Shown: positions 9,674 to 18,155, numbered from the stretch's first letter. The stretch: DNA of 64,000 nucleotides from JAHJQQ01 sp963737555 (GCA_963737555.1 CAVTTB010000007.1:186001-250000), one strand, 5' to 3'. The notes: generated from the letters alone by a model not told the origin. Translations and numbers: made by a program.

Positions 9674-10537
9674 ATGACGACTATCTATCTCAACGGCGCA
9701 TTTCTTCCTCCCGAACAGGCCATGGTCTCGGTCATGGACCGCGGCTATCTGTTCGGCGATGGCGTGTATGAAGTGATCCCGGTCTACAACGGCAAGGCGT
9801 TCCGGCTCGATGCGCATCTCAAGCGCCTGCACAACAGCCTGGAAGCGATCCGTATCCGCGAGCCGATGAGTGTGGCCGAATGGCGTGCGATGATCGAAGG
9901 TCTTCTGCAACGCAACCCGGGTGCGGATCAGTACATCTATCTGCAAGTCACGCGCGGCGTGGCGCCCAAGCGCGATCACGCCTTCGACGATTCGCTGGTG
10001 CCGGCCGTGTTCGCCATGGTCAATCCGATTGCGCCGGCCGATCCGGCCGTGGCGCGCGACGGCATCAAGGCCATCACGCTGGACGATATCCGCTGGCACG
10101 CCTGCAACATCAAGGCGATCACCCTGCTGCCGAACGTGCTGCTGCGCCAGCAGGCCATCGACGCCGGCGCGGCCGAGGCGATTCTGATCCGCAACGGTTA
10201 CGCCACCGAGGGCGCGGCCAGCAATCTGTTCATCGTCAAGCGCGGTCTACTGATCACGCCACCGAAAAGCGCGCAGCTGCTACCTGGCATCACCCGCGAT
10301 GTCATTCTGGAACTGGCGGCACACAACGCCGTTCCCTACCGCGAAGCCGATATCAGCGAAGCGGATCTGCGCGAGGCCGACGAGGTCTGGATGACCAGTT
10401 CGACCAAGGAAATCCTCCCGGTCACGCTACTGGATGACAAACTTGTCGGCGAAGGCAAACCCGGCGCGGTGTATCGGCGCATGAGCGAACTGTATGGCGC
10501 CTACAAAGAACAAGTGCGCAGTGGCACAGCGGCATAG
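9674..10537 (+). CDS. dat: D-amino acid aminotransferase, class IV PLP enzyme
   Basis: The 287-residue enzyme transfers amino groups between D-amino acids and 2-oxo acids, for example making D-Glu from D-Ala. Fold-type IV features are DRGYLFGDGVYEVIPVYNGK near the N-terminus, the PLP Lys in NIKAITLLPN near residue 145 and the EGAASNLFI phosphate-binding segment. The start at 9674 (MTTIYLNG) is where the family begins. A frame extending to 9599 only adds repeat-derived sequence. Its place between dacA and ybeD-lipB fits a role in wall D-amino acids. A branched-chain or ADC-lyase paralogue is less likely given these motifs. Confidence 0.88.
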   Translation: MTTIYLNGAFLPPEQAMVSVMDRGYLFGDGVYEVIPVYNGKAFRLDAHLKRLHNSLEAIRIREPMSVAEWRAMIEGLLQRNPGADQYIYLQVTRGVAPKRDHAFDDSLVPAVFAMVNPIAPADPAVARDGIKAITLDDIRWHACNIKAITLLPNVLLRQQAIDAGAAEAILIRNGYATEGAASNLFIVKRGLLITPPKSAQLLPGITRDVILELAAHNAVPYREADISEADLREADEVWMTSSTKEILPVTLLDDKLVGEGKPGAVYRRMSELYGAYKEQVRSGTAA

Positions 10538-10554
10538 CCTTTGCGGACCAATCG

Positions 10555-10821
10555 ATGACGACATCCAAATCACTGCTGCAATTCCCCTGCGATTTTCCCA
10601 TCAAAGTTGTCGGTCATCACCATGCCGAGTTCGAGGCACAAGTGGTCGCGCTCGTGCGCGAGCACGCACCCGACCTCGGTGAGGGCGCGGTGCGCAGCCG
10701 TCCGAGCCAAGGCGACAAATACCTCGCCGTCACCGTGACCGTGCGCGCCACCAGTCAAGAACAACTCGACGCGATCTATCGCAAGCTATCGGGCTGGGAT
10801 CGCGCCTTGATGGTGTTGTGA
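10555..10821 (+). CDS. ybeD: YbeD-family (DUF493) protein
   Basis: This small 88-residue protein belongs to the YbeD/DUF493 family, which has an ACT-like fold and unknown biochemical role. It has the typical pattern FPCDFPIKVVGHHHAEFE, then VTVTVRATSQEQLDAIYRKL and the C-terminal VLMVL-like end (RALMVL). It lies just before lipB, the arrangement found in E. coli (dacA-ybeD-lipB), which has prompted suggestions of a link to lipoate metabolism. The frame is intact. Confidence 0.92.
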   Translation: MTTSKSLLQFPCDFPIKVVGHHHAEFEAQVVALVREHAPDLGEGAVRSRPSQGDKYLAVTVTVRATSQEQLDAIYRKLSGWDRALMVL

Positions 10822-10857
10822 TGGAGAAAAACGGCTCGAGTATCTTTTCCAGGCGCG

Positions 10858-11505
10858 GTGACTGAGTCAGCGAAGCTGTTGCGAAAGGGTACTGACCCTT
10901 TACTGGTCCGCACGCTTTTTCTGGGTCGCGTTGACTACGAACCGACCTGGCGCGCGATGCAGGATTTCACCGCCGCGCGCACCGCCGACACCGCCGACGA
11001 ACTCTGGCTGTTGGAACACGCACCGATTTTCACCCTCGGCCTCAACGCCAAACCCGAACACCTGTTGAAACCCGGCGACATCCCGGTGCTACAGATCGAT
11101 CGCGGCGGCCAAGTCACCTATCACGGCCCCGGCCAAGTCGTCGCCTATGTGTTACTGGATATCGCACGGCGACAGCTCGGCGTGCAACGCCTCGTGCAAC
11201 TCATGGAACAGGCGGTCATCGATCTGCTCGCAGAGTTCGGCGTGCCTGCGCAGGGCCGTCGCGATGCGCCGGGCGTGTACGTCGAGGGCGCCAAGCTCGC
11301 CGCCGTGGGCCTGCGCGTGAAACGCGGGCGCAGTTATCACGGTCTGGCGTTGAATGTGGATATGGATCTGGAACCGTTCAGCCGCATCAATCCCTGCGGC
11401 TATCCGGGCATGCAGGTCACACAACTGCGTGACCTGGGGATATCCCTCGACATGGACGCGGTTTCCGCACGACTTGCATCGCACCTCACCCGGTTGCTGA
11501 GTTAA
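10858..11505 (+). CDS. lipB: Octanoyl-[ACP]:protein octanoyltransferase
   Basis: LipB moves octanoate from acyl carrier protein to lipoyl domains, the first step of de novo lipoate synthesis. The 215-residue protein shows RGGQVTYHGPGQVVAYVLLD, the catalytic Lys in GAKLAAVGLRVKRG and the Cys in NPCGYPGM. The GTG at 10858 lies about 36 bp past ybeD. The family core begins around LVRTLFLGRVDYEPTW, so the first 15 residues could be an over-extension. lipA follows after 11 bp. Confidence 0.95.
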   Translation: MTESAKLLRKGTDPLLVRTLFLGRVDYEPTWRAMQDFTAARTADTADELWLLEHAPIFTLGLNAKPEHLLKPGDIPVLQIDRGGQVTYHGPGQVVAYVLLDIARRQLGVQRLVQLMEQAVIDLLAEFGVPAQGRRDAPGVYVEGAKLAAVGLRVKRGRSYHGLALNVDMDLEPFSRINPCGYPGMQVTQLRDLGISLDMDAVSARLASHLTRLLS

Positions 11506-11516
11506 ACTTCGCCCCC

Positions 11517-12455
11517 ATGAACGATAGCGAATCCAAACATCAGCGCGGCGCGGCCAAGATGGCGCGCATCCCGATCAAGATCTCACCGACTGTCAAGCCG
11601 CAGCGCAAGCCGGCGTGGATACGCGCCAAGTCGCCCGCGCACCCGGAAGTACAACGGCTCAAACAGATCCTGCGCGATAATCGCCTGCACACGGTCTGCG
11701 AAGAGGCGTCCTGCCCGAACCTCGGCGAGTGCTTCGCGCACGGCACTGCGACCTTCATGATCATGGGTGACATCTGCACGCGACGTTGCCCGTTCTGCGA
11801 TGTCGCGCACGGCCGCCCCGATCCGCTCGACACCGAGGAGCCGCAGAATCTGGCACGCACGATCGCGGCCATGGGACTGAAATATGTCGTCGTCACTTCG
11901 GTCGACCGCGATGATCTGCGCGACGGTGGCGCACAGCATTTCGTCGATTGCATTCTGGCGATTCGCGCACTCAATCCCAGCACCCGCATCGAAGTCTTGG
12001 TGCCGGACTTCCGTGGCCGCATGGAGCGCGCCTTGGAAATCTTCCGCGCCGCGCCGCCGGATGTGTTCAACCACAATCTGGAAACCGTGCCGCGCTTGTA
12101 CAAAAAGGCGCGTCCGGGCGCCGACTACGCGTGGTCGTTGGAGTTGCTCAAACGCTTCAAGGCCGAACACCCGCACGTGCCGACCAAGTCCGGCATTATG
12201 TTGGGCCTGGGCGAAGAACTCAGCGAAGTGGAACAGGTGATGCGCGATCTGCGCGCACACGACTGCGAGATGCTGACGCTCGGCCAGTATTTACAGCCCA
12301 GCCTGAATCACCTGCCTGTCGATCGATACGTCACGCCGGAAGAATTCGCCCAGCTCGGCAAGCTCGGCGACGGGCTCGGCTTCCATCATGTTGCCAGCGG
12401 ACCGATGGTGCGCTCCAGCTACCACGCCGATCAGCAAGCAGCCGGCGTTATCTAA
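11517..12455 (+). CDS. lipA: Lipoyl synthase, radical SAM
   Basis: LipA inserts two sulfurs into protein-bound octanoate using two [4Fe-4S] clusters. The 312-residue product has the auxiliary-cluster motif CEEASCPNLGEC and the radical-SAM motif CTRRCPFC, followed by VVVTSVDRDDLRDGGAQHF and NHNLETVPRLY. The length and frame are normal. It directly follows lipB, so the pair supplies lipoate to 2-oxoacid dehydrogenases and the glycine cleavage system. Confidence 0.97.
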   Translation: MNDSESKHQRGAAKMARIPIKISPTVKPQRKPAWIRAKSPAHPEVQRLKQILRDNRLHTVCEEASCPNLGECFAHGTATFMIMGDICTRRCPFCDVAHGRPDPLDTEEPQNLARTIAAMGLKYVVVTSVDRDDLRDGGAQHFVDCILAIRALNPSTRIEVLVPDFRGRMERALEIFRAAPPDVFNHNLETVPRLYKKARPGADYAWSLELLKRFKAEHPHVPTKSGIMLGLGEELSEVEQVMRDLRAHDCEMLTLGQYLQPSLNHLPVDRYVTPEEFAQLGKLGDGLGFHHVASGPMVRSSYHADQQAAGVI

Positions 12456-12494
12456 ACCGCAGCCTCTACCTATTCAGCCGAGAAAGAATCACGC

Positions 12495-13622
12495 ATGATC
12501 ACCGCCGTCGCCGCATTGAGCCGTCTGATCGAAGGCAACCAGCGCTTTGTCGCTGGCCTGCGCAGCATTGATACGATGCTCACCCACACCAAGCGCGCCC
12601 AGCTCGCGACGAAACAAGAACCCTTCGCCATTATCCTCGGCTGTTCGGATTCGCGTGTACCCGCGGAGCTTGTCTTCGATCAAGGATTGGGGGATCTATT
12701 CGTCATCCGCGTGGCCGGCAATATCGTCGCACCCTCGCAGGTTGGCAGCGTCGAATTCGCTGCGGCACAGTTCGAAACACGGTTGGTGGTTGTGATGGGA
12801 CACTCACAGTGTGGTGCCGTCTGTGCCACGCTCGAAGAACTGCAGCATCCCGTCCCGGAGAAATCCCAGAACATTCGCGCTATCGTCGACCGTATCAGGC
12901 CGTCGGTCGAATGCCTGATACACACGGAGCTGCGGCACGACGAGGAAGCGCTGCTGCAACACGCCATCCGCGCCAACGTCCGCGCCGCAGCCGACCATCT
13001 GCGACACGGCTCCGCCTCGCTGGAAAAGCTGATCGCCGAAGATGGTTTGTTGGTGGTCGGTGCTGAGTACTCGCTGGAAACCGGTGTCGTCGATTTCTTC
13101 GACGGTCTACCCGAATCTTCTAAGCACGCACTGCCAGCACATGGCGTTCAACCGCCTGAGCGTCGCGCAATTCACACTGCCGCACTACAGTTATTCGCAG
13201 AGCCACTGATAATCTGTACCGCCGGCAGTAAACAAGAGCGGAACTCCAGACTGATCTTGCAGAGGGAATTATTCAAAGCGGAAGGCACTAAGTTAAGCGG
13301 ACTATTATCCAATGTAGGGTGGGTTAGGCGCGTTATCCTCGCCGTAACCCATCAGCCGTGCCGACAGACACACCTAAAACAAACGCGTTGTGTTGCTTCG
13401 CAACGCTTGGTGGGTTACGCGAAAAACGCTCTTGTGCCCTTCAGGGTAAACCCACCCTACATTGAGCTTAGCTTAGTGCCATTCAATCAAAGCGTCCTTA
13501 GCATTTTTAAAATCACCGACGCTGCCTCTACAGCGCCGGTCGGTTGTGGCGTAGCGGGCGCGGACTGCGCCCATAACGACTCCAGCACCTCGCGAAACTC
13601 ACCTCGCAACACCTGCTCATAG
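12495..13622 (+). CDS. Beta-carbonic anhydrase with an aberrant C-terminal extension
   Basis: The first 210 residues form a beta-class carbonic anhydrase, which interconverts CO2 and bicarbonate using zinc. Zinc ligands appear in CSDSR and GHSQCGAV, preceded by the family's RLIEGNQRFVAG and followed by AGNIVAPSQVGSVEFAA. A normal enzyme would end soon after VVDFFDGLPE (about 13125). Here the frame stays open for about 165 more codons, crossing a fold-back repeat (13284-13480) and ending inside the convergent glycosyltransferase gene. The tail has no recognisable domain. Either a stop was lost (repeat insertion or indel) or the true stop is hidden by a frameshift near 13125-13280. Confidence 0.85.
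   Translation: MITAVAALSRLIEGNQRFVAGLRSIDTMLTHTKRAQLATKQEPFAIILGCSDSRVPAELVFDQGLGDLFVIRVAGNIVAPSQVGSVEFAAAQFETRLVVVMGHSQCGAVCATLEELQHPVPEKSQNIRAIVDRIRPSVECLIHTELRHDEEALLQHAIRANVRAAADHLRHGSASLEKLIAEDGLLVVGAEYSLETGVVDFFDGLPESSKHALPAHGVQPPERRAIHTAALQLFAEPLIICTAGSKQERNSRLILQRELFKAEGTKLSGLLSNVGWVRRVILAVTHQPCRQTHLKQTRCVASQRLVGYAKNALVPFRVNPPYIELSLVPFNQSVLSIFKITDAASTAPVGCGVAGADCAHNDSSTSRNSPRNTCS
13284..13480. repeat. Nested fold-back, MITE-like element
   Basis: A 16-bp perfect terminal inverted repeat (13310-13325 and 13449-13464, CAATGTAGGGTGGGTT) bounds a 155-bp element. Outside it a second inverted pair (13284-13298 and 13466-13480) matches at 14 of 15 positions. Internal GTAACCC/GGGTTAC segments add further pairing. 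There is no transposase. Repeats with a TAGGGTGGGTT motif are, as I recall, common in many gammaproteobacterial intergenic regions. It interrupts or trails the carbonic anhydrase frame. Confidence 0.8.
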
Positions 13623-14563
13623 GCGATTGGCGCACAGCGGCCATGTGCATGCAGCCAATCAGCAAGACACGCTTCCTCAGGCCAATCGGGGCGTGGCATG
13701 TACAGCATCGGTGTGGCGTTGCAGGCGCACTCGGAAACCGTGCCGTAACCGAGCTTGCCCAGCAGCGCGTCCACCGATGCGAGCACATCGGTGAAACGCA
13801 GACCCAACGATTCGAAGCTGTGCATATCATCACGCTGAACACCCCAGGCAGCAGGGACGATCCAGGTGATCTCCGCGTCTTCAGGCCAGCCTTCCAGCGG
13901 CAAACGCAACTCGATGCCACCCGGCGCAATCAATACCAGACGCTGCGATTCGGATACATTCAAGCGCGCGCACAGCTCCGCGCGCACAGTGCGCCCCACG
14001 CGAGCCAGAGGACCAATGCGTTGCGCGTTGCGCAATTCCGGCATCGCCATCGACGGCGCCGGGCACAGAAATACCTGGGCGCTGTTGTAGGCAGCTTCCA
14101 TCGCCGCGAGGATCGCAGGCGCTTCGGGGCGTTGCGCAAAATAATGCCGATAGATAACAGCCCAGTTCAGCGAACACAGCGCGATAGACGGTAATCCGAT
14201 GCGCGCGGCGGCGGCCAGCGGCAGGTAGGGGATATTTGCCAGCAGCAGATCGGGCGCGAGTTCCTCTAGCAAACGCGCCGTCTCAGCAACACGCAACGCC
14301 CAAGCCGAATGGAAATCGGCGTATTCGGCGGCACTGCGCGCGAGATCGACCTCCAGCGCCGATCGCATTTGCATACCGAAGTCGCCACGCCAGTCGATGA
14401 GGTCGAATTCGCCGGGGATGCGATCATGCAGAAAAGCACGGGGGAGCGCCGTGAGTAATGTCAGCCGCACTTCCGGCATGCGGGTACGCAATGCACTCAA
14501 CACCGCGGCAGTCTGCGCGCCATGACCGTAGCCATGCGCGCTGATAGCAACAGCGAGATGCAT
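13487..14563 (-). CDS. GT-B-like glycosyltransferase
   Basis: The 358-residue protein looks like a GT-B-fold glycosyltransferase. An N-terminal glycine-rich ISAHGYGHG motif starts the acceptor domain. A C-terminal half with a GKLGYGTVSECA loop and a PMLYMPRPDWPEE segment resembles the nucleotide-sugar site of MurG/GT28-like enzymes. Substrates cannot be told from sequence. It is in the same direction as the PilZ gene and murU just upstream, so it may act on surface polysaccharide or on sugar recycling. Its last 136 bp overlap, antisense, the extended carbonic anhydrase frame. Confidence 0.65.
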   Translation of the reverse strand: MHLAVAISAHGYGHGAQTAAVLSALRTRMPEVRLTLLTALPRAFLHDRIPGEFDLIDWRGDFGMQMRSALEVDLARSAAEYADFHSAWALRVAETARLLEELAPDLLLANIPYLPLAAAARIGLPSIALCSLNWAVIYRHYFAQRPEAPAILAAMEAAYNSAQVFLCPAPSMAMPELRNAQRIGPLARVGRTVRAELCARLNVSESQRLVLIAPGGIELRLPLEGWPEDAEITWIVPAAWGVQRDDMHSFESLGLRFTDVLASVDALLGKLGYGTVSECACNATPMLYMPRPDWPEEACLADWLHAHGRCAPIAYEQVLRGEFREVLESLWAQSAPATPQPTGAVEAASVILKMLRTL

Positions 14564-14676
14564 TTCGCTATGGGCTCCCGTGGCGACAGTGCGGCGGTAT
14601 TATTTCAGCGCATAAACAGATTTCCAACGCCAGACACAGGCACCATCCGGTACGCGGATCTGCTCGCGACGCGGTA

Positions 14677-15021
14677 TTAATCCTGGAGACTCCGCTTGAT
14701 GGCAATGTACTCACGCAGATTCTCCCGCGCGCCCGCCTCTAACTCCACGAATTGGAAACCGATGATATAACCCTGGCCACCGAGATGATTGTAGCGCGCG
14801 ACACAGCGTTCGCGGAGTTCGATTTCCCGGCCGCGAACTTGCAATGTGAAGGTGAGTTCGAGCGTCGCACCGATCTCGGCCGGAGACTCAAAGGAAACAG
14901 CCACGCCGTCTTGAGAGATATTGACCAGGCGTGCACGCACCAAAGCCCCGCTGCTGGTACGAATGCTCACCGGACGGGTGATGGGTACGCGCGGATAACG
15001 ACGCAGATCTGCTCCAGCCAT
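14677..15021 (-). CDS. PilZ-domain protein
   Basis: A stand-alone 114-residue PilZ domain, a likely cyclic-di-GMP receptor. The binding motifs are RRYPR near the N-terminus (RxxxR) and NISQDGVA (the [D/N]xSxxG motif). The remainder is a beta-barrel pattern ending in a helix (ARENLREYIAIKR). It lies between murU and the glycosyltransferase on the same strand, so it may tune that enzyme in response to c-di-GMP made by proteins such as the GGDEF-EAL protein at 33-36 kb. That link is inference. Confidence 0.88.
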   Translation of the reverse strand: MAGADLRRYPRVPITRPVSIRTSSGALVRARLVNISQDGVAVSFESPAEIGATLELTFTLQVRGREIELRERCVARYNHLGGQGYIIGFQFVELEAGARENLREYIAIKRSLQD

Positions 15022-15071
15022 GTCCTCACCTCAACTGCCAACACAATTCAATCAAGTCGCAGACGACCACG

Positions 15072-15734
15072 TCAGGCGCGCAACCAACCATCGAGCGCAG
15101 TCAAGCGCTGCGGCGTGCCGATGTCCCACCAGCGCCCTTGATAGTGCATACCCTGCACGGCGTTACGTGTCATCGCCGCGCGCAGCAGCGGTGCCAACGG
15201 AAATTTCCCGGGCGCGCAGCCGGCAAACAGGCTCGCACGATACAGACCTATGCCGCTGAAGGTCAGCCGCATTCCATCGCTATCATGCACGCACCCGTTC
15301 TGCAGACAGAAATCCCCCGCCGAATGGTGTTCGGGATTATCGATCAGGACCAAATACGCCTCGCCCGTAAAATCGGCTGGCAGCGTTGCGTAGTCGAAGT
15401 CGGTCCAGATATCGCCATTGACCACCAGAAACGGGCCATCGCCCAACAACGGCAGCGCATGATGGATACCACCACCGGTCTCTAGCGCACCCTCGGGTTC
15501 GGCAGAATAGCGGATGCGTGCACCGAAGCGCGCGCCATCGCCGAGCGCCGCCTCGATCTGCGCACCGAGATGCGCATGATTGATGACGATGTCGGTGATA
15601 CCGGCGCGCACCAGAGCGTCCAGGTGGTATTCGATCAGCGCCCGCCCGCCCGCGTGCAGCAGGGGTTTGGGGATAGTGTCGGTCAGTGGCCGCATACGTT
15701 CACCGCGACCGGCGGCGAGGATCATGGCTTTCAT
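15072..15734 (-). CDS. murU: N-acetylmuramate-1-phosphate uridylyltransferase
   Basis: MurU makes UDP-MurNAc from MurNAc-1-phosphate in the fosfomycin-bypass wall recycling route, after AmgK. The 220-residue nucleotidyltransferase starts MKAMILAAGRGERMRPLTD (nucleotide-binding loop), has PKPLLHAGG and the metal-binding VVNGDIWTDFDY, and ends GRWWDIGTPQRL. In Pseudomonas murU is next to amgK. Here amgK is about 4.3 kb away, beyond an accessory cassette, which supports the MurU assignment over a generic mannose-1-phosphate guanylyltransferase. Confidence 0.88.
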   Translation of the reverse strand: MKAMILAAGRGERMRPLTDTIPKPLLHAGGRALIEYHLDALVRAGITDIVINHAHLGAQIEAALGDGARFGARIRYSAEPEGALETGGGIHHALPLLGDGPFLVVNGDIWTDFDYATLPADFTGEAYLVLIDNPEHHSAGDFCLQNGCVHDSDGMRLTFSGIGLYRASLFAGCAPGKFPLAPLLRAAMTRNAVQGMHYQGRWWDIGTPQRLTALDGWLRA

Positions 15735-16131
15735 TTAGGGAATGCTTACAGCTGGAAACGACGCCTAGAGTAGCCGAGTCATTCGCGCCTGCCCAGCCTT
15801 GGAGCAACTCCCGCTCGCTTTCGCCAAAAACGGGGCGTATCGCTAGCCCCAACTGTGAACCGTCCAGCACATCCGGCACGCTGAAAGAAACCTGCATTGT
15901 CACAGCACCCAACGCGCGGACTCTCGTCATAATTTTTAGTCTGTTAGTGAATATTTACCAACAGTCCACAGCTACCGAACGCGCGTATAGACGTGGGTTT
16001 AATCCAAGACACTCCGTTGGCGAGACGGTTGTTTAGATCTTCACAACCCGTATTGACGCGTTGATTAGGCGCACGTTAGCGTGCAGTAGAGCCATCCCAA
16101 AGCACGATAAATTTCGGCTTTCGAGGTCGGT
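15735..16131. other. Intergenic region before the oxoamine synthase cassette
   Basis: About 400 bp with no supported gene. The murU-proximal half has weak coding-like frames without start or family resemblance. The half nearest the cassette is more AT-rich (for example around 15930-15965) and probably carries the promoters for murU leftward and the cassette rightward. Confidence 0.5.
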
Positions 16132-16154
16132 TTGATCCGCACCGAGCGGATCAA
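16132..16154. promoter_or_regulatory. Perfect 9-5-9 palindrome, candidate operator of the cassette
   Basis: TTGATCCGC (16132-16140) and GCGGATCAA (16146-16154) are perfect inverted repeats around ACCGA. The site ends 26 bp before the ATG of the oxoamine synthase and 16 bp before its GAGGTGG Shine-Dalgarno. The placement suits a repressor or the NarL/LuxR-type regulator encoded at the far end of the cassette. A 5' UTR hairpin is the alternative. Confidence 0.5.
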
Positions 16155-16180
16155 CACACAACAAGCAGCTGAGGTGGACC

Positions 16181-17395
16181 ATGAATCAGACCGCGAACGT
16201 CGACATCTTTTCAAAAATATTTTCACGTAACCGTCACAGTTCATTGGGACGCCTGGAACCCCAGCAAATCGCTCTGGGCATGCGCAAGGTGGACGCCTTA
16301 GGCCCCGGCACTGTCGTGTCTTCGGGACGCGAGATGCTGATGCTCTCGTCCAACAACTATCTGGGCCTTGCCAGCGACCCGCGCGTCGTGGAATGCGCCG
16401 CCCGCGCCGTGCAGACCTGGGGAGCCAGCACCAGTGGCTCGCGGCTGTTGAATGGAACCAACGAACTGCACATCGAGTTGGAGGAGCAACTGCGGGCGTT
16501 CAAGAATGTCGAGCAGGCCGTGGTCTTCTCCAGCGGGTACATGGCCAACCTCGGTGTCCTGAGCGCACTGATGACGGAAGACGATGTCGTCATCATCGAT
16601 AAACTCGCGCATGCCAGCATTATCGATGGCTGTAAGCTGGCCGGCACGCAGGTACGCAGCTTCAAACACCAGGATCTGGAATCGTTGGAGTCCGTTCTGG
16701 CCTCCATCGAACCGGAGCGCTCCAAGCTGGTGGTCGTGGATGGCGTGTATAGCATGGATGGCGATTTCGCCAAGCTGCCCGATATCATCCGCATCTCGCA
16801 CCGGCACGGCGCCAGGGTGATGGTGGATGATGCGCATGGCACGGGCGTGGCCGGCCCCACTGGCCGGGGCAGCGCCGAACATTTCGGCATCGACGAGCCG
16901 GATATCATCACCGGGACGCTGAGCAAGGCCTTCGGCTGCTACGGCGGATTCGTCGGCGCCAAACAAGAGATCATTGATTTCATCAAAATGTCGTCGCGCT
17001 CCTTCATTTATTCGACCAGTTTATGTCCCTCCGCTACCGCCGCGGTCCTGCAGGCACTCACAATCGCCCGCGAGGAACCGCAGCGCCGCGAAAACCTCTG
17101 GCGCTGCACCGAGTATCTACTGCGCGAACTCAAGACGCTGGGCTTTGATACGGGCGCCAGCGAGACGCCCATCATTCCGATCATTCTCAAAGATCAGAAC
17201 CGGATGTTCGATCTGGTGGCGGCACTGGATGCGAACAATATCTTCGTCAGCCCGGTGGTCTACCCGGCCTGCCCGAAGAACAAGCCGCGGGTGCGACTGA
17301 GCCTGATGGCGGATCACACCCTCGCAGACATGGACCGGCTGCTGGATGTATTGAGTGTCGAAGGCCGGCGCCTCGGTCTGTTGATGCTCAATTGA
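16181..17395 (+). CDS. Alpha-oxoamine synthase family PLP enzyme
   Basis: This fold-type I PLP enzyme of the AONS/KBL/SPT/CqsA family condenses an amino acid with an acyl thioester, losing CO2, to give an alpha-aminoketone. The 404-residue protein shows NNYLGLASDPRVVECA, GASTSGSRLLNGTNELH, the PLP-contact DDAHGTGVAGPTGRG and the Schiff-base Lys in GTLSKAFGCYGGF. The SGSRLLNGT stretch recalls serine palmitoyltransferase and autoinducer synthases more than BioF or Kbl. No bio or tdh gene is nearby, so a housekeeping role is less likely. It is followed by a YggS-like gene after 13 bp. Substrate is unknown. Confidence 0.85.
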   Translation: MNQTANVDIFSKIFSRNRHSSLGRLEPQQIALGMRKVDALGPGTVVSSGREMLMLSSNNYLGLASDPRVVECAARAVQTWGASTSGSRLLNGTNELHIELEEQLRAFKNVEQAVVFSSGYMANLGVLSALMTEDDVVIIDKLAHASIIDGCKLAGTQVRSFKHQDLESLESVLASIEPERSKLVVVDGVYSMDGDFAKLPDIIRISHRHGARVMVDDAHGTGVAGPTGRGSAEHFGIDEPDIITGTLSKAFGCYGGFVGAKQEIIDFIKMSSRSFIYSTSLCPSATAAVLQALTIAREEPQRRENLWRCTEYLLRELKTLGFDTGASETPIIPIILKDQNRMFDLVAALDANNIFVSPVVYPACPKNKPRVRLSLMADHTLADMDRLLDVLSVEGRRLGLLMLN

Positions 17396-17408
17396 GGCCG
17401 TAGCCATC

Positions 17409-18155
17409 ATGCAACCGACGAATGTTTCAGAACGCCTGGAGGCTATCCGCTACTACCTGCGCGAGGCCGCGCAGCAAGCGGGTCGCACCGCGGAGCAGAT
17501 TCGCCTGATCGGGGTATCCAAGACCAAACCGCCCCAGGCCGTTGCGGCGGCCCTGGCAGCGGGGCTCTGCGATTTCGGAGAAAACACGTTGCAGGACGCC
17601 AGGACCAAGATCCCGCAGTTCGTCCAGACGCCCGCACAATGGCATTTTCTCGGTCATCTGCAGTCAAACAAAGCCAAACCGATCGCCCAGAATTTTCACT
17701 GGGTGCACTCCATCGACAATCTGGCTGGCGCGGAACAACTGAATCGTTCCGCGCTGCAGCATGGCCGCGTCATCAATGGTCTGTTGCAGGTCAACATCAG
17801 CCACGACCCCGCCAAGTTCGGTATCGAGCCGGAGCAATTGTTCCCCCTCATGGAACAATTGCTAAGCGCGGACTTGAAAGGCATACGACTGCGCGGACTG
17901 ATGACCATCGGCCGCGCGAGCGAGACTGGTGACGAACTCCGCAGAACCTTCGCCGGGCTCAGAGAACTGGCCGAGCGCTGCCGGCAACGCTTCGATTTGG
18001 CACAGTTCGACGAACTGTCGATGGGGATGAGTGGCGATTACCGATACGCGGTACTGGAAGGCGCAACCATGGTCAGGGTGGGCACGGCCATCTTCGGCGC
18101 TCGAGACTACCCAGCAGGCGCGACAAACAGATTCATACAGGAGGACGCGCGATGA
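17409..18155 (+). CDS. YggS/PROSC-like PLP-binding protein
   Basis: The 248-residue protein belongs to the YggS/PLPBP family, single-domain PLP-binding barrels that manage PLP supply and have no firmly known catalysis. The PLP Lys is in IGVSKTKPPQAV and the family motifs FGEN, WHFLGHLQSNKAK and SMGMSGDYRYAVLEGATMVRVG are kept, with changes at usual positions (FGENTLQDA rather than FGENYVQEA, HLQSN rather than PLQSN). This suggests a specialised paralogue. Its stop overlaps the methyltransferase start as ATGA. It may load or protect PLP for the upstream oxoamine synthase, which is inference. Confidence 0.85.
   Translation: MQPTNVSERLEAIRYYLREAAQQAGRTAEQIRLIGVSKTKPPQAVAAALAAGLCDFGENTLQDARTKIPQFVQTPAQWHFLGHLQSNKAKPIAQNFHWVHSIDNLAGAEQLNRSALQHGRVINGLLQVNISHDPAKFGIEPEQLFPLMEQLLSADLKGIRLRGLMTIGRASETGDELRRTFAGLRELAERCRQRFDLAQFDELSMGMSGDYRYAVLEGATMVRVGTAIFGARDYPAGATNRFIQEDAR

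Noticed and set aside
13487..13622. Overlapping antisense coding of carbonic anhydrase and glycosyltransferase as a functional overlap
   Set aside because: The anhydrase tail there has no domain and follows a repeat; the glycosyltransferase reads normally to its end, so only the latter is taken as coding.
16132..16154. The palindrome as a canonical lux box or Rho-independent terminator
   Set aside because: It lacks the ACCTG/CAGGT ends of lux boxes and has no U-tract. It is also upstream, not downstream, of a gene.
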